Assembly (NCBI GenBank): GCA_963751395.1
Contig: CAVVUC010000002.1
Span: 1,612,001 to 1,676,000, forward strand
DNA: 64,000 bases
Reading direction: 5' to 3'
DNA from: CAVVUC01 sp963751395
GTDB lineage: Bacteria > Verrucomicrobiota > Verrucomicrobiia > Chthoniobacterales > Chthoniobacteraceae
Under the pieces are notes generated by a model that saw only the letters and a program-made list of their open reading frames with translations, did no database searches and had not been told where the DNA came from. Position numbers and translations under genes: made by a program. Positions 18,201 through 28,000 of this stretch are shown here, piece after piece. The number at the start of each line of letters is the position of its first letter. Within the stretch, counting starts at the first letter, position 1.

Positions 18201-18956
18201 GTGAAATCGCGACTTTCGATCTTCGTCTCCACTTGCAAACTCAGGTGCGCCGCGTTGCTTGCGGTTTCAACCCAGTTCGCCCAGGCGCAGGTTGCCGCTC
18301 CGTCGGATTACCTCGCTCCCGTCGTCGGCGAGCTCGAAAAACAATCGCCGAAGAACCGCACGGTCACCATCGTCTTTCACGGCCACAGCGTTCCGTCGGG
18401 ATATTTCAAAACGCCGAGGGTGGATTCGCTTCACGCCTATCCAAATCTGTTGCGCGTCGCGCTGGCGGAAAAGTTTCCGCACGCGGTCATCAACGTGATT
18501 GTCACGGCCATCGGCGGGGAAAATTCGCTGAAAGGCGCGGCACGTTTTGACGCCAACGTGCTCACGCACAAGCCTGACGTGCTGTTCATCGACTACGCGT
18601 TGAATGACCGGCGAACCGGTTTGCCGCAGGCCAGGGCGGCGTGGGCGGGGATGATTCAAAGAGCGCAGGCCGCCGGTGTGAAAGTGATTTTGCTGACGCC
18701 GACGCCGGATCAATCCGCAAAGCTCGATGATCCGTCCGATCCATTGAATCAGCACGCCGAACAGGTCCGTGCGCTTGCGGCGGAGCATCGCGTCGGCCTG
18801 GTTGATTCCCTTGCGGCATTCAAAGCGGAAATCTCCCGCGGCACGGCTCTGGCCGGGTTGATGGCGCAGGTGAATCATCCGAACGCGCGCGGGCACGAAC
18901 TGGTCGCGGCCGAGTTGGTGAAGTGGTTCCCAAATTCTGAAGCCGCCCGACGCTGA
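18201..18956 (+). CDS. secreted SGNH/GDSL-type esterase with GHS block I
   Basis: Exported hydrolase of 251 residues (signal peptide to about residue 30) starting with GTG. Block I reads FHGHSVPSG, with His in place of the usual Asp of GDS but Ser63 kept. Block II/III is seen as AIGGENS and DYALNDRR, and block V as NHPNARGH with His but Asn in place of Asp. The family includes rhamnogalacturonan acetylesterases, which fits the location between two glycosidase genes. The variant catalytic blocks make the exact activity uncertain. Confidence 0.75.
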   Translation: MKSRLSIFVSTCKLRCAALLAVSTQFAQAQVAAPSDYLAPVVGELEKQSPKNRTVTIVFHGHSVPSGYFKTPRVDSLHAYPNLLRVALAEKFPHAVINVIVTAIGGENSLKGAARFDANVLTHKPDVLFIDYALNDRRTGLPQARAAWAGMIQRAQAAGVKVILLTPTPDQSAKLDDPSDPLNQHAEQVRALAAEHRVGLVDSLAAFKAEISRGTALAGLMAQVNHPNARGHELVAAELVKWFPNSEAARR

Positions 18957-19106
18957 ATCGTTCCCGCAGCACCTTTTCATCGGTGTCATCCGGGGCTTTC
19001 CGCAACCGGTCTCGAATTGAAAGTTGCTAAGGCTGAAATTGAACTGGGGATATAGCCTGCCAGTGTTACAATTTCCTTAGAGGCGCTCCCCGGGCGCTTC
19101 AACCGA

Positions 19107-19904
19107 GTGAAAGTCATCCCAGCCATGAAACCGCCATCACCCCGCCAAAAGATAATGCTCGTCCTGCTCGCAGCGCTCCCACTCGGATGCGCCGCGCAGG
19201 CGACTCCGCCGCCCGGTTACAAGCTTTCGTGGGCGGATGAGTTCGACGGCACCGCGCTGGACACGACGAAGTGGGATTACCGCACGGACAGCAAGCACTG
19301 GAGCACGCAGCTTCCGGCGAATGTTACAATCGCGAATGGCGTGCTGAGTTTGAATCTGAAACAGGAAACGGTGCCTATAAACGGGATGCAATACTCCGGT
19401 GCTGGTGTGATCAGTAAACGGGCATTTCGATACGGCTACTACGAGACGCGAATGAAGACGCCGCCATTCTCGGGCTGGCACACTTCATTTTGGATGATGA
19501 AACACGACGGTTCCGGCGGGACCGGATCGGGCGCGACGATGGTCGAACTCGATGTGATCGAGAACGACTCGGTCAGCCCGCTGAAATACGGCGTGAACAC
19601 GCACAAGTGGAACCCGACGCCGCATCAGACATTTGGCGGAAAGACCGTGAACACGCCGTCGTTGCCAGCGGCCTTCCACACCTACGGCTGTGAATACACG
19701 CCGCTGGCGATCAAGTATTACTTCGACGACACGCTCGTGCAGACCGTGGATGCCACGCAGTTCCCGCACGGCGACGTGAACATCTGGCTCACGTCGATCG
19801 CGTCGTATCTCGGCGGCACGACGGCGGTTTCGGGGACAGCGTCCACACGGCGCAGTACGAATATGCACGTTTGTACGAGGCGCAGTCGGCTCCGCCCACG
19901 GTGA
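19107..19904 (+). CDS. secreted GH16 domain, 3' end frameshifted into next gene
   Basis: GH16 jelly-roll domain (about 250 residues) after a signal peptide; the start is GTG 19107 or more likely ATG 19125. The catalytic signature is visible as ELDVIE (E147, D149, E152), with AFRYGYYETRMKTP before it. The frame loses homology after YLGGTTAVSG, while the +1 frame continues naturally as DSVHTAQYEYARLYEAQ and flows straight into the next ORF. One missing base in the GGGG run at 19832-19835 would restore one long protein. Substrate (beta-glucan, galactan or agar-like) cannot be told. Confidence 0.8.
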   Translation: MKVIPAMKPPSPRQKIMLVLLAALPLGCAAQATPPPGYKLSWADEFDGTALDTTKWDYRTDSKHWSTQLPANVTIANGVLSLNLKQETVPINGMQYSGAGVISKRAFRYGYYETRMKTPPFSGWHTSFWMMKHDGSGGTGSGATMVELDVIENDSVSPLKYGVNTHKWNPTPHQTFGGKTVNTPSLPAAFHTYGCEYTPLAIKYYFDDTLVQTVDATQFPHGDVNIWLTSIASYLGGTTAVSGTASTRRSTNMHVCTRRSRLRPR

Positions 19905-22900
19905 CGTGGACAACGCCGAGCACGAACGCGGCCGGCTCCATGCCGCTGGGCAACGGCGACATCGCGCTGAATGCGTGGGTCGAGTCCACGGGCGACCTGC
20001 TTTTTTACATCGGCAAAAGCGATTCATGGGAGGACAACTCGCGGTTGGCGAAGGTCGGCCTCGTGCGGGTAAAGCTCACGCCGACGCTGCTACCAAGCGG
20101 CGCGACGTTCGAGCAGCGGCTTGATCCGTTGCGCGGGGAGATGATTGTCACGGTGAAACCAAGCAGCGGCAGTCATACCGTCGCCCGCGTGTGGGTCGAT
20201 GCGAACAAACCGGTGATCCACGTCGCAGTGAACAGCCCGAGCGCGGTCACGGCATCGGCATCGTTCGAGCCGTGGCGGACCGCGCAGACAACGATTGCCA
20301 GCGAGGCGAGCGACATCAACTACGGCAACCCGGCCGGAACCACGCAGGTCGTCGAGCCTGACACCGTGCTCACCGGAATTACGGACGGCGTCGGCTGGTA
20401 TCACCGCAACTCACGCTCGCTTGGGCCGAACGAGACGATGACGTTTCAGGATTTGCAGGGCGCGCCGACTTTCAGTGACAAAATTCTCGGGCGGACTTTC
20501 GGCGCGTTGATCCGCTCGGGAACGAGCGGGATCCGGACGAACGACCAGACGCTCACGACTCCGTCAGGAACGAGCCAGCGGTTCGATATTTACGTGCTGA
20601 CGAAGCAGCCGGCGACGGAAGCAGAGTGGCTGGCGGCCATCCGGGCGTCGTATGCTTCCATCGAGTCCACGGCTTTCAGCACGCGCTACACCGCGCATCT
20701 CAACTGGTGGCAGACGTTCTGGAACCGCAGTTACATCGCGATCACGCCAGGCGTCGGCGCGACCGATCTTTCCGCGCCAACCGAACTCGCGACCGGCTAC
20801 TCGTTGCAACGCTTCGTGACGGCCTGCGCGGGACGCGGATCGTATCCCATCAAGTTCAACGGCTCCCTTTTCACCGTTCCGTGGTCGGGTAAACCGGGGG
20901 ACGCGGATTACCGGCAGTGGGGGCAAGGTTACTGGTGGCAAAACACGCGGCTGCCTTACGCGGCGCTTTGCACGTCCGGCGACTTCGACATGCTGCCGTC
21001 TCTGCATCGGATGTATCTCGAAGACGTGCTGCCGGTCGCCCGATACCGGGCTGGGTATTACTACACCGATCCGAAATTCGACGACGCGTGTTACATGACC
21101 GAGGTGACCTATCCGTGGGGCGCGGTCTTTTCGACCTCCTATGGCTGGACGACCCCGGCGGCGCAGCGCTCCGCGGGCGATGGCAAACTGCAGAGCGGTG
21201 GATGGCACAAGCGGGAATGGGTGGGGGGACTCGAGCTGATGTTCATGATGCTCGACTACTACGACCACACCGGCGACGAGCCGTTTCTGACCGGGCAACT
21301 GATCCCGGCGGCCATGCCGATCGTCCGCTGGTTCGACCGTTATTACACCACGGGCACCGATGGGAAGCTGGTGATGAATCCATCGCAGGCGCTCGAGACG
21401 TGGTGGACCTGCACCAATCCGATGCCGGAGGTCGCGGGGTTGCAGGCCGTGGTGGGACGCCTGCTGGCGCTGCCCGCAAATCTGCTGTCGGCGTCGGACC
21501 GCACTTACCTGACCACGTTCCAGGCGAAGATTCCCGATCTCCCGACGCGCGTGGTCAGTGGCACGACCATGCTCGCGCCCGCCCAGAGTTATTCGAGTAA
21601 GAACAACTCCGAACTGCCCGAGCTTTACGCCGTTTATCCGTTCCGGCTCGCGTCGTTTGAAAAAGCGAACGCCGAGCAAGCCATCGCGGCTTACAGCGCT
21701 GCGGCGAGCGGAGACAAAGGCAACGTCGGGTGGCGGCAGGACGACATTTTCCTCGCCTATCTCGGCCTTGCGAACCAGGCGCGCACCAATCTCGTGTCGC
21801 GCGTCCGGCAAAACAACACGACCTACGACTGCCGCTTCCCGGCGTTCTGGGGGCCGAACTTCGACTGGATTCCCGACCAGTGCCACGGCGGCGTGTTGAT
21901 GAAGGCGACGCAGGCGATGCTCTTGCAAAGCGAGGGCGACAAGATTTTCCTGCTGCCCGCGTGGCCGTCGGATTGGAATGTTGATTTCAAACTGCGCGCG
22001 CCGAAGCAGACGACCGTCGAGGGCACGGTGCAAAATGGAGTGCTGACCGCGTTGAAAGTCACGCCCGCCTCGCGCCGCGCGAACATCGTGCTGCCGGTGG
22101 GCTACACCGATCCGGAGGTGCCCCAGGTGTATCCGGTGCTGCCGCTGGCCTGGGGCGCGGCCACTACGATTTCCGGCGAGACCGACGTGCTCACGGCGGG
22201 CGTGCTGCGATACGCTTACGCCCTCTCGAACACGACCGCCACGGTGAACAGCGTTCCGTTCGCGGCGGGCAACAGCACCACGGCACTCGGCACGGACGTT
22301 ACGCTGGGAGCGTGGGATTCAAAGGTCAGCAGCGCCTACGCCGGAACAGCCGCGCCTTACACCGCACTCACCGCCAGCTACCAGAATCTGCTCAAAGGCG
22401 GCGTCTTCACCAACGCGGCGACTACCGCCACGGTCACGCTGAACAACCTCGTCGCCGGGCATTCGTATCTCACGCAGTTGTGGGTGAATGACAGCCGCAC
22501 GACAGGGATCCCGCGCAATGCGGTGTATGCAAGCGGAACCAGCGCGGTCACGCTTGAATACAACGTGACGAACATCTCCGGCGGCGTGGGCCAGCATGTG
22601 GCCGGGCTGTTTGTGGCCGACGAGATGACCGAGGCGCTCACGATCACCGGAAACGCATCAAGCCAGTTCAACGCAATCCAGGTGCGCGACGTGACGAACG
22701 TCGGCTTCTGGACCGGTGCCGCCGGTACGACGTGGGACGCCGCGACAACGGCCAACTTCGCCAGCAACGCTTACAACGCGCCGCTCGCGCTGGCGACATC
22801 CGCCACGGCGAGTCTGCCGCTGAACTCGCTCACATTCGCCGACGCGTATTGGGACAACGACCTGGCGACGGCAGTCAGCGGCTCGTCGGTGAATATCGCG

Positions 22901-24970
22901 ACCGGCGGCGTCTCGACCGGCACGGTTTATTTTCACAACTGGATGGTGCCCTGCACCGTAGCCAGTTCCGATGCGAACGGCATCAAAGACGCGACCACGG
23001 TGCGCGTCGCGGGCGGCGGTCTCGTGACGCTCGCGGGCCGGCACGCCTATACCGGGCCGACGCTTGTCGTCTCCGGCACGCTCATTCTCTCCGGCACGCT
23101 CGCGGGCTCCGAGGTCACGGTAAAAAGCGGCGCGCGTTTTCAAAACAACGGCCTCGTCTCAGGCAACGTCGTGGTCGAACCGGGCGGCACGCTGGCACCG
23201 CCGGGGACCATCGGCGGCAACCTCATCAACAGCGGGACCGTCGTGCTCACCGGCAGCGACGTGCTGCAGGTCGGCGGCACCTTTACCAACAACGGCACGG
23301 TCGATGTGCGGACGTGGAGCGGCACGCTGCCGCAGGGCATGATCAACAACGGCACCATCCTCGGCACGCCGCCGTCGGTGCAAATCTTCAGTCCGACAGC
23401 CTCATCGATCACGCTGGCGAGCGCGGCGACCGGTCTGCGGATGCGCGCCACGGTCACCGACCCGGGATATTTCGGGACGCCGGTCATGGCATGGACAAAG
23501 ATCCCCGAGCTTTCCGGGACCGGCACGGTGACGTTCGGTAACGCGGCGTCGCTGCAAACAACGGCGACCTTTTCGGATGAAGGGCTTTACGTGCTGCGGT
23601 GTGATGCCACGACCGGCGCGGGCACCGGCTCGGCGCAGGTCGTCGTGTCGGTCAACACGCCGTTCACCATGTCGTTCCGCGACGGAGTCAACGGCTACTC
23701 GCATCCGGCCACGTTCATCCGCGGTGACACCGCGACGTGGAACTCCGGGCTGCGCGATCAAATGCTCGTCGGGCGCAATAACGGCGGCGGGATGCGGACG
23801 CTGCTTTCCTTTGATGTGAGCGAGGTTCCCGCCGACGCGACTGTCACGGGGGCACAACTCGATCTGTGGACCGCCGCTAGTGGCGTAGGAACGAGCATTG
23901 GCCCGTTGTCGCTGTGCAAACTGCTGGCCGATTTCACCGAGGGGACGGGCAACGGCACGGTGGCGACCAGTGGCACCGGGACCGGAGCCGATTGGAAGTA
24001 CCGCACCAATGGCACGGCAAATCCATGGGCTGCTCCGGGCGGCGTCGCCGGCATGGATTTCGAGGGCGCGCCGTTGAGCACCCTCCTCGCGTTCGATCCT
24101 TCCACAACGGGGACTGGCACGCAGCAGAGCTTTGCGTCGAGTCCGGCGTTCGCCGCAGCGGTCGGGAGCGCGGTGACGGCGGGCGAGCCGCTCCGCCTTT
24201 TCGCTTATCTCACGACTGATGGAAGCGGGGGCAACGTCTATGTCCGTTGGTGTTCGGACGATTACGCGACGGCAGGCTATCGTCCGCGACTTACGGTTTC
24301 CTACACCACGAACGTCGCGCCCGCAGTCACCACCGGCACCGCTCCCGCTGCGGTCAACAGCGTCGCCGCAGTTCTCAGCGGCAGCGCCGCGAATGCTCTC
24401 GGAACCGCGTGGACAAAGGTGAGCGGGTCGGGCAATACCGCGTTCGCGGACGCGGCGCAACCCGCGACAACGGTGACTTTCGATGCGTCCGGCGAATACG
24501 TGCTGCGCTTGTCGGGGAGCAACGCGTTCGGCGAAGTTTTCAGCGATCTTGCGGTTTCCGTCGCGCCGAATCCCGGCGTCTTTTCCGACTGGCAGGCGGC
24601 GCAATGGCCTGGCGAGACTGACGCAAACATCGTCGGCCCAAGCGCCGATCCCGAGCGGGACGGCATCGCGAACTTGATGGAGTGGGCGACGCTCTCCGAT
24701 CCGAAGTCCGCTTCGCCAGCGATCGGAAAGCTCGCGAGAAAAGGGAGCGCTCTTGAGTTCAGCTACAGCCGCCGCAAAGCAGCACTCGGTCAGGCGACGT
24801 TCATAGTCGAGTACAGCGACTCGCTCGCGCCCGGAGGCTGGAGGAGCGAGGGCATCGATCAAGAACCAAATCCGTTCTTCGACGACGGCACGCTTCAGAT
24901 TATGAAAATCGCCGTGCCCGCCTCCGCAAATGGCAGGCGCTTTGTCCGCCTGAAAGTCACCCAGAAATGA
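19871..24970 (+). CDS. giant multimodular secreted protein: DUF5703 / GH95-like (alpha/alpha)6 hydrolase plus C-terminal modules
   Basis: ORF of 1699 residues without its own signal peptide or ribosome-binding site; it starts formally at a TTG inside the end of the GH16 domain. Order: DUF5703-type beta domain (about 10-240, SMPLGNGDIALN), GH95-like helical barrel (290-720, with SSKNNSELPELYAVYPF and HGGVLMKATQAMLLQSEGDKIFLLPAWP), a beta module (770-950), autotransporter-type beta-helix repeats (960-1160), an Ig/PKD-like module, a DNRLRE-like module (1275-1480), another Ig-like module, and a C-terminal tail ending RLKVTQK. The tail from about 1175 onward is shared with the next gene. It probably acts outside the cell on fucose- or galactose-containing glycans. 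The true product is likely a GH16-GH95-like fusion of about 1950 residues. Confidence 0.75.
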   Translation: MYEAQSAPPTVTWTTPSTNAAGSMPLGNGDIALNAWVESTGDLLFYIGKSDSWEDNSRLAKVGLVRVKLTPTLLPSGATFEQRLDPLRGEMIVTVKPSSGSHTVARVWVDANKPVIHVAVNSPSAVTASASFEPWRTAQTTIASEASDINYGNPAGTTQVVEPDTVLTGITDGVGWYHRNSRSLGPNETMTFQDLQGAPTFSDKILGRTFGALIRSGTSGIRTNDQTLTTPSGTSQRFDIYVLTKQPATEAEWLAAIRASYASIESTAFSTRYTAHLNWWQTFWNRSYIAITPGVGATDLSAPTELATGYSLQRFVTACAGRGSYPIKFNGSLFTVPWSGKPGDADYRQWGQGYWWQNTRLPYAALCTSGDFDMLPSLHRMYLEDVLPVARYRAGYYYTDPKFDDACYMTEVTYPWGAVFSTSYGWTTPAAQRSAGDGKLQSGGWHKREWVGGLELMFMMLDYYDHTGDEPFLTGQLIPAAMPIVRWFDRYYTTGTDGKLVMNPSQALETWWTCTNPMPEVAGLQAVVGRLLALPANLLSASDRTYLTTFQAKIPDLPTRVVSGTTMLAPAQSYSSKNNSELPELYAVYPFRLASFEKANAEQAIAAYSAAASGDKGNVGWRQDDIFLAYLGLANQARTNLVSRVRQNNTTYDCRFPAFWGPNFDWIPDQCHGGVLMKATQAMLLQSEGDKIFLLPAWPSDWNVDFKLRAPKQTTVEGTVQNGVLTALKVTPASRRANIVLPVGYTDPEVPQVYPVLPLAWGAATTISGETDVLTAGVLRYAYALSNTTATVNSVPFAAGNSTTALGTDVTLGAWDSKVSSAYAGTAAPYTALTASYQNLLKGGVFTNAATTATVTLNNLVAGHSYLTQLWVNDSRTTGIPRNAVYASGTSAVTLEYNVTNISGGVGQHVAGLFVADEMTEALTITGNASSQFNAIQVRDVTNVGFWTGAAGTTWDAATTANFASNAYNAPLALATSATASLPLNSLTFADAYWDNDLATAVSGSSVNIATGGVSTGTVYFHNWMVPCTVASSDANGIKDATTVRVAGGGLVTLAGRHAYTGPTLVVSGTLILSGTLAGSEVTVKSGARFQNNGLVSGNVVVEPGGTLAPPGTIGGNLINSGTVVLTGSDVLQVGGTFTNNGTVDVRTWSGTLPQGMINNGTILGTPPSVQIFSPTASSITLASAATGLRMRATVTDPGYFGTPVMAWTKIPELSGTGTVTFGNAASLQTTATFSDEGLYVLRCDATTGAGTGSAQVVVSVNTPFTMSFRDGVNGYSHPATFIRGDTATWNSGLRDQMLVGRNNGGGMRTLLSFDVSEVPADATVTGAQLDLWTAASGVGTSIGPLSLCKLLADFTEGTGNGTVATSGTGTGADWKYRTNGTANPWAAPGGVAGMDFEGAPLSTLLAFDPSTTGTGTQQSFASSPAFAAAVGSAVTAGEPLRLFAYLTTDGSGGNVYVRWCSDDYATAGYRPRLTVSYTTNVAPAVTTGTAPAAVNSVAAVLSGSAANALGTAWTKVSGSGNTAFADAAQPATTVTFDASGEYVLRLSGSNAFGEVFSDLAVSVAPNPGVFSDWQAAQWPGETDANIVGPSADPERDGIANLMEWATLSDPKSASPAIGKLARKGSALEFSYSRRKAALGQATFIVEYSDSLAPGGWRSEGIDQEPNPFFDDGTLQIMKIAVPASANGRRFVRLKVTQK

Positions 24971-25004
24971 ACCAAACTCCTCCCAACTCCCTCGCCGTTG
25001 TGCC

Positions 25005-28000
25005 ATGAAAAAAAGTCTCCTCGTTTGTTCTCTGCTTCTCCTGGTTTCCGCCGCTGCTCAGGCGGCGACGGTGCTGGTTGAGGCAGAGTCTTTTGCCAAT
25101 GCCGGCGGCTGGAAACTCGACACGCAGGCGGTCGAACAGATGGGATCGCCCTACCTGCTGGCGCACGGAATGGGTGTGCCCGTGCTCAGCGCATCCACGA
25201 CGGTTTCATTTCCCGCGGCCGGGCGCTATTACGTCTGGGTGCGTAGCCGCAACTGGGTGCCGGACTTTACCGGTTCACAGGCTCCCGGCCGGTTCAAGGT
25301 CGCCGTGGATGGAACTCAACTCGCCGCGGAGTTTGGCGCTGGCACGGGTTTGTGGCATTGGGAGTCGGGCGGCAGTGTCACGGTCGGCGCCAATGCAACC
25401 GTGGCGTTGGTGGATTTGACCGGGTTCGATGGCCGGTGCGATGCGATTGCATTCATCCAGGGCTCCAGCCAGCCGCCTCCCGACGGTGGACCAGAACTGG
25501 CGGCGTGGCGGGCAGCGGCTTTCAATGAATCCGCCAATCCACCTGTGACACAGTCGTTCGACTGCGTCGTGGTCGGCGGCGGCGTTGCCGGTTGCTGCGC
25601 CGCCGTGGCAGCCGCCCGCTCGGGGATCACCGTGGCTTTGGTCAATGACCGACCAGTTCTTGGCGGCAACGCGAGTCAGGAAATTCGTGTCGCGCCGCGC
25701 GGTGAACCACGCCACTCCATTGTATTGGAACTTGGCGGAACCGAGAACGGCGGGACTTCTGCCGGCGACGATGCGCGCCGCCTGGGCATTGTTCAGGCCG
25801 AACCCAACATCACCGTGTTCATGCCCTCGCGAGCCTACGGCGCGGGCATTGATCTCACTCGGAAAATCACCCACGTCGATGTGCGCCACGCGCAGACCGG
25901 CGCTCGCACGCGGTTGCAGGGCGCGATGTTCATCGACTGCACTGGCGACGGCTGGGTCGGCTACTGGGCCGGGGCCGATTACCGGATGGGTCGCGAGGCG
26001 CTTTCGGAATTCGGCGAGACGCTCGGCATCCCGCAGCCGCTGGTCGCCGATTCCATGACCATGGGCAGTTCCGTGATGTGGTCCACGACGACCACCACCG
26101 GATCGAGTTCGTTCCCGGCCGTGCCGTGGGCGATGGCGGTTTCGGGAACCAACAAAGCCACCAGCGGAGGCTGGGAGTGGGAATACGGGCTCAGCCTCAA
26201 CACGATCACCGATGCGGAAGCGATCCGGGATCATCTGCTGCGCGCCGTTTACGGAAATTTTTCAAACGCAAAAAAGGACAGCGCGAACGCCAACCGTTAC
26301 CTTTCGTGGGTTGCCTACGTTCCCGGGAAACGGGAGTCGCGACGGCTGATGGGCGATCACATTTTGATCGAGAGCGATGTCCGGAACAAAGTCTATTTCG
26401 GCGATGAAGTCGGTACGGCAACATGGGGCATCGATCTTCATTACGAAACCGCCGTCAGTTATCTCACCTGGTATAACTCGACCCCCGTGGGGCGCTGGTA
26501 TTTTCCGTTCCGCTGTCTTTATTCCCGCAACGTCCCGAACCTCATGATGGCAGGCCGCTGCATCAGCGTCAGCCATGTCGGTCTGGGAAGTCCGCGGGTC
26601 ATGAACACCGGCGGCCAGATGGGCGTCGCGGTCGGTTACGCCGCTGCGATCTGCAAGCGGTATGGCATCGAACCGCGCGACATTTACCGCAGCGCGGAAC
26701 GCACCACCGAACTCAAGAACTGGATTCTGGCCGGAGTTCCCGGCGGAACCTGGCCGCAACCGGCCTCGCGAGTGACATCGGCCATTCTCGACAACACCGA
26801 TGCCGTTCCCGCCGTGCGCGTCACCGGCGACTGGACGGCTGACACCACGGGCACCGGTTATTACGGATCGAACTTTCTGCACGATGGCAACGCGGGGCAG
26901 GGGACCATGCGGGTTGCGTATACGCCCACGCTGACGCTTCCCGGCCAATACTCCATCGCCCTGCGCTGGCCTGCGGCTGCCGGCCGGGCAACGAACACGC
27001 CTGTCTGGATCTGCTCCAACCCCGAGGCTCCAGCGCTCTCCTCAGCGGCTCCGGTCACGATCCGCAATGCGCAGCCGGACACTTCATTCAGCCCCGGCGA
27101 AATGCTCGTCGGCAGTTTTGCCGGCGGCGATTCCGCGCGCGGCCTTCTCCATTTCGATCTCTCGACGATCCCGGCCCACGCGGTGATCGTTTCCGCCGAA
27201 CTCCAACTCCCGATCAGCGCCCGCGATGCCGAGTCCGGCGCGGGGCTTGCGGGAGCGGAGGGCTTGCGCGTGTATCGGGTGAGCGAACCGTTCACGCCGG
27301 GCGAGGTCACATGGAACAGCCGGGCCACCGGCACCGCCTGGTCCACGGCTGGCGGTTCGTTTGATCCGGGCGCGCTCTCGACGCTTGCCGCTCCCGTCAG
27401 TCCCAATGTGGTGACAGCCGGCGACGCGTTTGTTTTTCCAAAGACCGAAGGACTGACGGCCGCGGTCACGAGCGCGCTGGGGACCGGCACGACGCTTGAT
27501 CTGATCGTTCGAACTCCATCCCTCGAAACATCTTCCACCACGCGCAGCCTCTACCGCTTCGGTGCCGCCACGCTTGTCGTGAAATACTTCGCGCCTCAAC
27601 TTCCCGCGACCTGCACCGTCAATCAGCAGACAAACGGCGGCCAATGGGTGACGTTGGGCGGTTACGATCTGCCGCCGGAAGGAGCCACGGTGATCATCGG
27701 CAACGACAACGCCAACGGCACCGTGGTTGCCGATGCCGTCCGATTCGTGAGCCTGACCGCCTCCACGAGCGATGTGGACAACGACGGCCTGCCCGATTGT
27801 TGGGAGCTTTACTATTCCAAATCCGAGACCGCAGCCGATCCCGATGGCGATCCCGATGGCGACCTCTACTGCAACCTTTACGAATTCTCGGCGGGAACAA
27901 ATCCGCTGGATTCCCGTTCGGTTCCCACAGGGCCGCCGCCAGCACCAACGGTCAGGATCGTGAGCCCTGCCGGCCGGCTTGTCACGCTGCCCCACGCCAC

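Noticed and set aside
20564..22033. Minus-strand open frame opposite the GH95-like region
   Set aside because: No recognisable protein; codon mirror of the plus-strand gene.
23402..25006. 534-codon minus-strand frame
   Set aside because: Antisense to well-supported repeat modules of the giant protein.
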